Origin: Bacteroides neonati
GTDB lineage: Bacteria; Bacteroidota; Bacteroidia; Bacteroidales; Bacteroidaceae
Assembly (NCBI RefSeq): GCF_000499785.1
Contig: NZ_HG726025.1
Location: 62,001-126,000 of the forward strand
Reading direction: 5' to 3'
DNA: 64,000 bases
The position numbers and the translations under genes are program-made. The notes below the pieces were generated by a model, which saw only the letters and a list, made by a program, of their open reading frames with translations, searched no databases and was not told the DNA's origin. Shown piece by piece: positions 16,356 through 23,678 of the stretch (its first letter is position 1; every line of letters begins with the position of its first letter).

Positions 16356-16562
16356 TTATTCTTTTATTGACCAAAGTAAATCTTTCACATCCACGTCTAA
16401 ACATTCTGCAATCTTGACCAACGTTTCCAAGTTCGGTTGCATGGTATTTGTACACCATTTTGAAACAGTTCCCGGATCTTTTCCTAACTGTTTTGCTAGC
16501 CATTTATTGGTGTGTTTCTTTTCTGCTAAAACCACCTTCAAACGATTTATGTCTTTATTCAT
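16356..16562 (-). CDS. Xre-family regulator (C-protein-like)
   Basis: This is a 68-residue single-domain HTH protein, from MNKDINRLKVVLAEKK, with the motif NKWLAKQLGKDPGTVSKWCTNTMQPNLETLVKIAECLDVDVKDLL. The start at 16562 leaves a short leader after the promoter box at 16587-16594; a longer start at 16589 would overlap that box. Proteins like this control restriction-modification operons by binding upstream palindromes. Two ATTATAAT palindromes 23 bases apart lie just upstream. It is the first gene of the defence operon, 8 bases before the methyltransferase. Confidence 0.88.
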   Translation of the reverse strand: MNKDINRLKVVLAEKKHTNKWLAKQLGKDPGTVSKWCTNTMQPNLETLVKIAECLDVDVKDLLWSIKE

Positions 16563-16586
16563 ACGTTCTATGATATGTTTTAAATA

Positions 16587-16628
16587 CAAAGGTAATCATT
16601 ATAATCGAAACTCTATTCCAATTATAAT
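16587..16628 (-). promoter_or_regulatory. Promoter and candidate operator of the defence operon
   Basis: On the minus strand TACCTTTG (16594 to 16587) fits the -7 consensus and faces the Xre gene. Two copies of the self-palindromic ATTATAAT lie at 16598-16605 and 16621-16628, upstream of the box and across the expected -33 region, where a C-protein-like repressor or activator could bind. Confidence 0.6.
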
Positions 16629-16699
16629 ATTTTTCTAACAAATATATGTCGAAAAACAACTTTATATTGAAATATAATTCAATGTATATATCGGAAAAT

Positions 16700-17249
16700 T
16701 TACTTGGATTGATTTTCTTTCTCCCTTCTCTCTTTTACCTTTTCCAATCCCGGCATCTTTTTAGCTAATGTACTTTCTCCAGCAGGAAAATAGAGAGGAA
16801 AGACCTGAAATAAGAAACTTACAATATCACTACGTTTTTTGTCCATATTGAAAAAACAGTGCAGACAAAATACATAAGTTCTTGTTGACTGCAAGTGTCT
16901 TTTGATTGTATGGTAATCGGAGGAGCAACTATCAAGTCATATTCTGCAAATGTACAAGCACTGGCAAGAATCGCTTTCTGCACTTCTTCAGTGAACATCT
17001 TGATTTTATCTGCCAACCATTCAAGTTCTTCTCACTGAAGAGCTTGTTGCTTTTGTTTTGACGTTCCAGTAGGATTGATACATTTTCTTGTTGCTTTTCT
17101 GTCAAGGCTTTTTCCAATGCTTGGTTTTTTCGTTTAAGAACGTTGAATTTCAGCAAAGCAGCAATCTACATACAGAAATACCCTACTGCAATATCGAATA
17201 TTAGGACAAGCAGGTAATTGTTATTTGAATTTCGAGTATGCTTAGCCAT
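16700..17249 (-). pseudogene. Membrane-anchored coiled-coil protein, decayed
   Basis: The pieces of one protein can be read in order across three frames. From ATG at 17249 comes MAKHTRNSNNNYLLVLIFDI and a membrane segment, with an in-frame TAG at codon 28. The same frame continues as LLKFNVLKRKNQALEKALTE, a coiled coil, to NKLFSE. A frame change then gives EELEWLADKIKMFTEE and on to MYFVCTVF. A second frame change at a T6 run gives NMDKKRSDIVSFLFQVFPLYF and the end KENQSK. One nonsense and two frameshift lesions make it non-functional unless these are sequence errors. It follows a small membrane-protein gene. Function is unknown. Confidence 0.6.
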
Positions 17250-17256
17250 ATACTCA

Positions 17257-17409
17257 CTAAATAGGAATAATGGCTAATAGTATCAAGATGGCTATAGCGT
17301 AAAGCGCATTAGCCCGTGTCTTAGTGCTGACCTGCGGCAAAGAAGCAAATAGAAAGGCGATAAGCAGAACGGCAATAATGGCAGCGAGTGGTATGAATGG
17401 AAATCCCAT
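17257..17409 (-). CDS. Small membrane protein (50 aa)
   Basis: Starting at MGFPFIPLAAIIAVLL, the product has two hydrophobic helices (IPLAAIIAVLLIAFLFASLP and ALYAIAILILLAIIP) joined by STKTRAN. The start at 17409 lies 4 bases after the end of the Schlafen-like pseudogene. A longer upstream start would run through that gene's conserved tail and is rejected. It precedes the decayed coiled-coil membrane protein by 7 bases, suggesting the two were a pair. Function is unknown. Confidence 0.5.
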   Translation of the reverse strand: MGFPFIPLAAIIAVLLIAFLFASLPQVSTKTRANALYAIAILILLAIIPI

Positions 17410-17413
17410 AGGT

Positions 17414-18818
17414 TTATTGTTCAGTTTGAGAGTTAATGATGATGTGCCAGTAGCCAGTCTTATCAGAACATTCATGAGTCAAAATTCCCATATCCCTAAG
17501 GCTCTTGATGTTTTTCTCTATAGCGCGTTAAGTTACACCAACCTTGTTAGCCATATTATCGGCTGTGATTGATGGATCAGAAATAACGAGGTCGATTATC
17601 TTTTGTGCAGTTTTACTGACTTTCATCGGTGTTTCTGATGTGTCTCGAACCTATCCGCATTTACACCGAACTTTTTGACCGAACTTTCTTCGTTTGTAGG
17701 GTACTTTTTGATGGTACTATTTACCTTCTCGCCCATTTCTTCCACAGGTATTCTACTATTTTCGTTCCAGTTCAGATTATAAAAAGTCGTGAAGAAAGAA
17801 GTCGCTTCCGTTTGATATTGTGGTTCCTTGCCTTGCAGGAAATTTGGAAGTTTTTCCGTAAGCTCTCGCATTTTTCGCAAGCCCGAGCCACGTTTCTCCA
17901 TTTTGTCCAATTGCGTAAATATATTCGCAATGGCAGGATTACGACGCGTGGACGGTACTTTGTATATGTCACGGTCTTGAATCTGTGTACCGTCAAGCAT
18001 TGCACCGGGTGATACCAATTCTACACGGTCATCATAGATGTCGATATGTACTTCACCACCCATTACTGTGTAATCTTTATGGATAAGATGGTTTACCAAT
18101 CCTTCAAAGATGGCTCGGTCGGAATAGTCGGGTAGGTTAAGGCGATAGTTAGGCATTTTTACCCAGCCACTCATAGTATAGTTTTTGATGAAGTCCTTTC
18201 CGTATTTTAAGAGCAACACAAGGTTTGCCCGATGCTCTACAGAACTGATAGCATCATCCTTATACAAGCCAGTCCAACAGGTACAGAAAATACGTGATTG
18301 GAATACGGTGCAGTTGCCTACAAACAGCAGTCTGGCATTAGTCAGTTTACCGTCTGATGTGACCAGTCCGAATGATTCCAAATATTTGTCATTCCATTCC
18401 TGATGGGTTTGCTTACGGAATGTATTGGTAGTATAACGAAAGTATGTTTGCTGGTGTCCACTTGGGTAGGAAGTGAATCCCATATCATGTGCATGCCCTT
18501 TAAAACCAACGAAAGTAATTGTTGGGAGTTACATTCCACACTTTCATTACCCACTCTTGTATAGGCAATACGTGTTCCGTCTTGGTAATAGTAATAAGGT
18601 GTCAGCATCCCTGCCTTTACTTTCACTTCAATTAGAATATGCCCTTCATGTTCTATCGGGATAAGTTGTACTTCCGGCACAGGGTCTAGTCTTGCTTTGA
18701 CTGTTTTGCTGATAAAATCTGCATCGGCTTGCGGATTTTCCGACCCTACAATTATTCCGTCATCGTTCACTCCAAAGAACAAACGTTCTTGATAGATATT
18801 TCTACTCTCATATATCAC
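17414..18818 (-). pseudogene. Schlafen/AlbA_2-type ATP-binding regulator, decayed
   Basis: The reading can be pieced together as a truncated AlbA_2 (Schlafen) domain (FFGVNDDGIIVGSENPQ...), a middle HATPase_c_4-like domain with GSGLRKM, and a C-terminal winged helix (KVSKTAQKIIDLVISDP, ...RAIEKNIKSLRDMGIL, SDKTGYWHI). It lacks the normal N-terminal residues before FGVNDDG. It also changes frame near 18430-18480 (between LPTQVDTSKHTF and RYTTNTFRKQ), changes frame again near 17630, and has an in-frame TAA at 17528-17530 in the winged helix. Intact relatives are about 450-550 residues and are regulators or defence-linked proteins often found near mobile elements. With three lesions plus a 5' truncation this copy is dead. 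Confidence 0.75.
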
Positions 18819-18831
18819 TTTTGTGAAGATA

Positions 18832-19296
18832 CTAATATATTCTTCTAATCCAACGTTCCTTTGTTTTCATTCCCCATTGAACGTGCCATTTTCTTCCACT
18901 TGTTTTATCCAGTAGAATAAACTGGTACATATTTTTTGTGGGATATAGTTCAAAACTTCCAAAACCATGATCAAATCCAAAATTCAAGTCATCGTTGTTT
19001 ATAGTTACGCTACCTTCGTTTTCTGAGTCTAAAGACCATTGAACCTGTTCTATCATTCCTGTTTTAGTATCTAATTGGAGTAGGGTGTATATATTTTCTG
19101 TCTGATATAACTTATAACGTTGCTTCAGAGAGTAGTCAAGTTCTATTTGTTCTAGCCAAGCGTTCGTTATTTGAACAAGGCTATCTATTCTATTTAAAAC
19201 TGAATCTTTTGGAGCTTGTTGGTTGCTTTGTTTCGTTTTGGCAAACCCTATTGTTGCACATAAAAGTATGGCAATGAATGTTGTTATTCTTTTCAT
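18832..19296 (-). CDS. Secreted Bacteroides-type repeat protein (154 aa)
   Basis: A Sec signal peptide (MKRITTFIAILLCATIGFA) is followed by a charged spacer and two copies of a strand-rich unit: KLYQTENIYTLLQLDTKTG followed by a QVQWS segment, and ELYPTKNMYQFILLDKTSG followed by HVQWG. Proteins with this YPT-N-(Y/W)-T-F-LD-G-WQVQW repeat occur in many copies in Bacteroides genomes, but their role is not known. It is probably periplasmic. It is the only intact larger gene in this decayed stretch. Its stop lies 14 bases before the Schlafen-like pseudogene, so that gene may have lost its 5' part where this one abuts it. Confidence 0.75.
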   Translation of the reverse strand: MKRITTFIAILLCATIGFAKTKQSNQQAPKDSVLNRIDSLVQITNAWLEQIELDYSLKQRYKLYQTENIYTLLQLDTKTGMIEQVQWSLDSENEGSVTINNDDLNFGFDHGFGSFELYPTKNMYQFILLDKTSGRKWHVQWGMKTKERWIRRIY

Positions 19297-19586
19297 GTTA
19301 CTCTTTTTATATTGTTAGTCAATTTTCCCTGTTTATATTTACTGATGCAATTGATTTGTTTATTATTCAGATGCATATTTCAATATTATATACAAAAATA
19401 GAGATAAAAACAGAAGAATCTGTTAAAATTACCGCTTTCTTTTGATTTTTATGCGTTTACATCCCGTTGTTTATGACTAAAAATCGTACTTTTGTGAACA
19501 AGTGTTGTTGTTGCTTATGGATGCTTATTTTCGGGTTTGCGTTATATTTGCAACACGTGTACGCAAGTTGCTGATAGATATATCAT

Positions 19587-19610
19587 GCCGACTTCGAAGA
19601 AGTGAAGTAA
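19587..19610 (+). repeat. Near-copy of the dnaK 3' end
   Basis: The 24 bases encode A-D-F-E-E-V-K-stop, exactly the last seven residues and stop of DnaK (8270-8293). They differ at four positions, all synonymous. It is preceded by unrelated sequence. It could be an attachment-site duplication or a recombination remnant bounding the 11-kb defence region. The alternative reading, ATGCCGACTTCGAAGAAGTGA, is a meaningless hexapeptide. Confidence 0.5.
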
Positions 19611-19840
19611 TTTAAAAATACTCTCAATAACAAAAAATATAAGTTGGTAATAATACATTTTATCTTTTTTCGGGAGTCAGCCCTTCAGTGGGATTATAGT
19701 TATAAATGCGCTCCAATGAATTGATCTGAATGTTCTAAAATATCGCTCCAGCCAATAGGCTTTTCCCCAAGCAGTTACCATTCATTTAAAGTTAACAAAT
19801 AACAATTTCATCCCGGCATCTATTTATAAGCGGATGCAAC

Positions 19841-19894
19841 AGTACGTACTTTTGCTATCAAAGAGTACGTTTTCATTGATCGTAAGAGTACGTA
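19841..19894. repeat. Cluster of three AGTACGT motifs
   Basis: AGTACGTACT (19841-19850), AAGAGTACGT (19861-19870) and AAGAGTACGTA (19885-19895) are spaced about 20-24 bases apart. The same motif recurs three times at 44061-44143 upstream of the polysaccharide utilisation locus. The copies are palindromic or half-palindromic and look like regulator-binding sites or ends of a dispersed element. Confidence 0.6.
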
Positions 19895-20111
19895 GTTAAC
19901 TCATCCTTAAAATCGTTCTTTTGCAAGCAAAGAATAATATGCCCGTTCTATTTTAGAATGTGGTTTATAAGTGCTTATTAATCAATGTTTTATTTTTTTT
20001 ATTTGATCTCCACTCACGTTCGCCTTTTTCTTTTTGCGGGCTTGTACGGCTTTTATTTACGATTGTTATTTGGGCATTACTTATGTATTTCTCAACTTCG
20101 TCAACGCTCTT

Positions 20112-21006
20112 TCAGTCAATGATTAACGCATCGTAAGAGGCTATCTTCTCCGTGCAAATACATAGGGTTGTCTCTTTTAGGCGTTCGGCTTTTTGGAGCG
20201 TATAGGTCAGCTCTTCCCGGGTGATGGTGAAATCTTTGTTATAGCGGACTTCGATGTAGGAACGATAGAGTAGATCAAAAACACCTTTTTTCAAAATCAG
20301 TATCGGTCGGCAAAACGGTGATTAACTCTCTCGAATACTCTTTAATGCGTACTCCCAACTTCTTTAATTTATGGCTTTTGAGGCAATAGTTGGTAAATAC
20401 CAAACTGATGGCACTATAAAATCGCCTGCAGGCTTGAAGTAACTCGAAAGAACCGATCTTGTATTTCCCTTTCTCGAGCATAGAATATGCTATGTCTAAA
20501 AAGGTTTCGCCATTCGGGAAGTGAATATTGTATTCAAATTGGGCTGTCTTTTTGATCTCCTTAAAGGATAATTCGCGGGGTTTGGCTAACTGAAACTCCT
20601 TGGTTTCGTATATCTTGATACCCTTTTTCACGATATCGGTGAAGAAATACTGGCTTCTTTCTAGCTCTTTGTTGAGTTTGGAGATATCTTCGATGATGAA
20701 CTGCGGCGAAGCGTGTCGTCTGCGGGCAAATATTTTATGATATTTGGGAGTCGCTTTCGAGCCCAATCTGTCTTCCGTATACTTCATTTTTGATTTCGGA
20801 ACGATAATCATCAAGTCATAATCGCTCTGATAAGCGGTGTTCACGCCAAACTCCACTTTTTGATCCCACAAGACATAGCCACCCCGTGCATAACTGCCAT
20901 ACAGCACAATCATATTGTACCACGGCACATTGTGCACAATGAGTTCCATTAAGACGTTTAACTCTTCCTGTGTTCGTTTAGGTAGGTGTTTGATGGACCA
21001 TTTCAT
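20112..21006 (-). pseudogene. Nucleotidyltransferase-HEPN fusion protein, frameshifted
   Basis: The N-terminal part is a MNT-type nucleotidyltransferase, with GSYARG near residues 37-42 and the metal-binding SDYDLMII near 62-69. It is fused to a HEPN domain (FELLQACRRFYSAISLVFTNYCLKSHKLKKLG). The frame breaks at an A6 run (about 20284-20290) after TDTDFEK. The remainder (VFDLLYRSYIEVRYNKDFTITREEL...) continues in the next frame to a stop at 20112. A single-base indel explains this. MNT-HEPN proteins act as toxin-antitoxin pairs in which the MNT part AMPylates the HEPN RNase. Here both parts are on one chain, a form common in Bacteroides. Confidence 0.8.
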
Positions 21007-21206
21007 AAGCTATCTATCTATATCTATTACAAAGTTAATATAAATAATGACTTATACAGATATCGAGCCCTTAATTATTAGTGGTTGAGATTGAGTTATT
21101 GTTTCTTTCCATCGCGACAGTATCGCGATGAAACCATTTTTCTCCGATAATGCCGAAACAACCCCCGCCTCTTAGTTGTTTAACCTTGCAAAAAGAGCGA
21201 TGAGGA

Positions 21207-22778
21207 ATGTGGCGTAAATTAGATAATCTAAAAGAGGTAACCCGGTGGCAAGTGTGGAAACTGCAACTACAAGATGCGCGATTGTACTTTGTAAGTATCT
21301 TTGTGGGGCTACTTACAGGCCTTGTTGCCGTGCCCTACCATTACCTATTGAAGTGCTCTTTCGACCTTCGACATGGTTTCTTCGACTCGCACCCTCATTG
21401 GTATTGGCATATTCCGTTATTCTTTCTCTTATGGGGTGTTTTGATCTTTGTGGCTTGGTTGGTCAAGAAGATGCCACTCATCACCGGAGGAGGTATTCCG
21501 CAGACAAGAGGCGTTATTAACGGTCGCATCTCGTACCAACACCCCTTTCGCCATTTGGTGGCTAAGTTTACAGGGGGTGTTTTGTCGCTTACTGCCGGTT
21601 TGTCATTGGGGCGTGAAGGCCCTTCGGTGCAGATCGGTTCTTATGTAGGTTGCCTCGTATCCAAGTGGACACACTTGCTTGCCGGTGAGCGGAAGCAGTT
21701 GTTGGCAGCAGGTGCGGGGGCAGGTTTGGCAGCTGCTTTTGCTGCTCCTTTGGCCTCATCGCTGTTGGTTATCGAATCTATCGAGCGTTTCGATGCACCC
21801 AAAACAGCCATTACAACCCTGCTTGCCGGAGTGGTGGCAGGCGGCGTTGCCAGTCTTATCTTTCCTATGACCAGCTATTCGCTCATCAATGCCATTCCTC
21901 CCACGACCGACTTCTATTCGCAGGTCAAGTTGTTTCTGCTTTTGGCTGTATTGGTTTCGCTGTTTGGTAAGTTCTACTCGGAGGTCACACAGGTCATCCG
22001 GCGAATCTATCCGCGTATAAAGCAACCCGTTTACATGAAGATGCTCTATCTGCTGATAGTGGCCTATACAATCTCGTTATACGATGTCGATCTAACCGGC
22101 GGCGGTGAACAGTTCTTACTGCAACAAGCCTCTCACGGCAGTACTCAGATAGGGTGGGTGGTAGCGATGATGTTTATCCATTTTATCTTTACGTCCCTGT
22201 CTGTGTCTTCGGGACTGCCGGGTGGTAATTTCATTCCCACTTTGGTGACGGGCGGTTTGTTCGGTCAGATAGTCGGTCTGTTTCTGGTGCAATACGGACT
22301 GATTGCCCCACAGAGTATCAGTTATATTATGTTGATTTCCATGTCTGCCTTTTTGGTAGCGGTTATCCGAACACCGCTTACGGCTATTGTGCTTATTACC
22401 GAGATTACGGGCCATTTCGAAGTCTTTTATCCCTCGGTTGTGGTGGGCGGACTTACCTATTACTTCACCGAGCTGTTGCAGATAAAACCTTTCAATGTGG
22501 TTCTTTACGACGATATGATCCATTCGCCTGCGTTCCGGGCAGAGACACGCTATACGTTGGTGGTCGAGATTATGGCAGGCTCTTATCTCGACGGAAAAAC
22601 GGTCAGTGAGCTTTTGCTACCCGAACGCTGTTTCATTGTGGGTGTGCATCGCGATCGCAAGGACTTACCGCCTACGGGTATAAAACTTGTCCCGGGCGAC
22701 CAAGTTCAGATTGAAATGGATGCCCAGGACATTGAAAAGCTTTACGAGCCCTTGGTGAGTATGGCAAATATCTATTGA
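21207..22778 (+). CDS. ClC-family chloride channel/transporter with C-terminal RCK_C domain
   Basis: This 523-residue membrane protein has about ten hydrophobic segments and the ClC selectivity motifs: GGGIPQTRG near residues 95-103, GREGPSVQIGS near 134-144 with the gating glutamate, and SSGLPGGNFIPTLVTGG near 335-350. The last 75 residues, beginning about ETRYTLVVEIMAGSYLDGKTV, form a TrkA_C/RCK_C-like ligand-binding domain, which in other channels couples transport to a nucleotide or ion signal. It probably exchanges chloride and protons or conducts chloride across the inner membrane. It is monocistronic and overlaps the convergent nfo gene by 7 bases. Confidence 0.95.
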   Translation: MWRKLDNLKEVTRWQVWKLQLQDARLYFVSIFVGLLTGLVAVPYHYLLKCSFDLRHGFFDSHPHWYWHIPLFFLLWGVLIFVAWLVKKMPLITGGGIPQTRGVINGRISYQHPFRHLVAKFTGGVLSLTAGLSLGREGPSVQIGSYVGCLVSKWTHLLAGERKQLLAAGAGAGLAAAFAAPLASSLLVIESIERFDAPKTAITTLLAGVVAGGVASLIFPMTSYSLINAIPPTTDFYSQVKLFLLLAVLVSLFGKFYSEVTQVIRRIYPRIKQPVYMKMLYLLIVAYTISLYDVDLTGGGEQFLLQQASHGSTQIGWVVAMMFIHFIFTSLSVSSGLPGGNFIPTLVTGGLFGQIVGLFLVQYGLIAPQSISYIMLISMSAFLVAVIRTPLTAIVLITEITGHFEVFYPSVVVGGLTYYFTELLQIKPFNVVLYDDMIHSPAFRAETRYTLVVEIMAGSYLDGKTVSELLLPERCFIVGVHRDRKDLPPTGIKLVPGDQVQIEMDAQDIEKLYEPLVSMANIY

Positions 22779-23608
22779 GCCTGCTCCTTAAGCCAGGCAA
22801 TCTCTTCGGGCCATAAGGTTTCGTCGATTGTTTCGAGAACCAGTGGAATGTTATCAAACCGTTTATCTTTCATCAACCGTTCGAAGAATGCGAAGCCGAT
22901 GCATCCCTTACCGATGCTTTCGTGCCTGTCAACATGGCTTCCCACTTCCTTTTTCGAGTCATTGATGTGCATACCGCGCAGGTAACTGAATCCCACCACT
23001 TCGTCGAATTCGTTGAACACTCCTTCGTAGTCGTTCACCAGATCGTATCCTGCTGCAAAGGTGTGGCAGGTATCGAGGCACACACCTACGCGGCTTTTGT
23101 CCTCTACGCGGTCGATGATGTATTTCAATTGCCAGAACTCACTACCGAGATTGGTGCCTTGTCCGGCGGTATTTTCAATCACAGCGATAACGCCCGTGGT
23201 TTGTTTCAAGGCGATGTTGATGCTTTCGGCCACCAACGCCAGACTCTCCTCTACCGATACCTTTCCCAGATGGCTGCCCGGATGGAAGTTGAGCAACCTC
23301 AACCCCAATTGTTCGCAACGTTGCATCTCGTCCAGGAAAGCTGCGCGACTCTTTTCCAATGCTTCCTCTTCAGGATGTCCCAAGTTGATGAGGTAACTAT
23401 CGTGCGGCAAGATAAATTCCGGCTGATAGCCATATTCTTTGCAATGGGCTTTGAAGCTCGCAATGCTCTCTTCGGTCAACGGCTTGCTGACCCATTGGCG
23501 TTGATTCTTTGTAAATAAAGCAAAGGCAGTAGCGCCTATTTGGTGTGCATTGACGGGGGCAAACTCTACCCCTCCTGCTGCCGATACGTGTGCTCCGATA
23601 TATTTCAT
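22772..23608 (-). CDS. nfo: Endonuclease IV (AP endonuclease)
   Basis: This is a 278-residue TIM-barrel nuclease that cleaves 5' of abasic sites in base-excision repair. The start MKYIGAHVSAAGGVEFAP and the zinc-ligand motifs NFHPGSHLG, VIENTAGQG, GVCLDTCHTFAAGYD and GMHINDSKKEVGSHVDRHESIGKGCIG are all present in family order, and ETIDETLWPEEIAWLK closes the barrel. Length is normal. It converges on the ClC gene and is separated from the polysaccharide locus by 70 bases, with no sign of co-regulation. Confidence 0.98.
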   Translation of the reverse strand: MKYIGAHVSAAGGVEFAPVNAHQIGATAFALFTKNQRQWVSKPLTEESIASFKAHCKEYGYQPEFILPHDSYLINLGHPEEEALEKSRAAFLDEMQRCEQLGLRLLNFHPGSHLGKVSVEESLALVAESINIALKQTTGVIAVIENTAGQGTNLGSEFWQLKYIIDRVEDKSRVGVCLDTCHTFAAGYDLVNDYEGVFNEFDEVVGFSYLRGMHINDSKKEVGSHVDRHESIGKGCIGFAFFERLMKDKRFDNIPLVLETIDETLWPEEIAWLKEQAQ

Positions 23609-23678
23609 ACACTGTTCTTTAATGAATAATTCTATTGCAAAGATAACAATTTTTACTTTTCATTTGTTTGGTACGAAT

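Larger units (their letters stand above)
19297..20111. other. Gene-poor stretch with remnants and repeated motifs
   Basis: No intact gene is seen in about 815 bases. Several TAnnTTTG boxes occur, including TATATTTG at 19543-19550, but nothing translatable follows them. A match to the 3' end of dnaK lies at 19587-19610. Three AGTACGT motifs lie at 19841-19894. On the minus strand around 19660-19790 a short protein-like reading (LLGEKPIGWSDILEH) ends at a stop and looks like a gene remnant. The composition and remnants suggest the scar of old insertions and deletions. Confidence 0.6.

Noticed and set aside
16819..17156. Two overlapping small minus-strand genes
   Set aside because: They are better explained as pieces of one frameshifted coiled-coil gene, because the joined translation reads continuously.
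19841..19894. Insertion-sequence ends
   Set aside because: No transposase gene or target-site duplication is seen beside the AGTACGTA clusters.
20284..20294. Programmed ribosomal frameshift in the MNT-HEPN gene
   Set aside because: The A6-G run is not positioned in the X XXY YYZ register needed for -1 slippage; a single-base indel is simpler.
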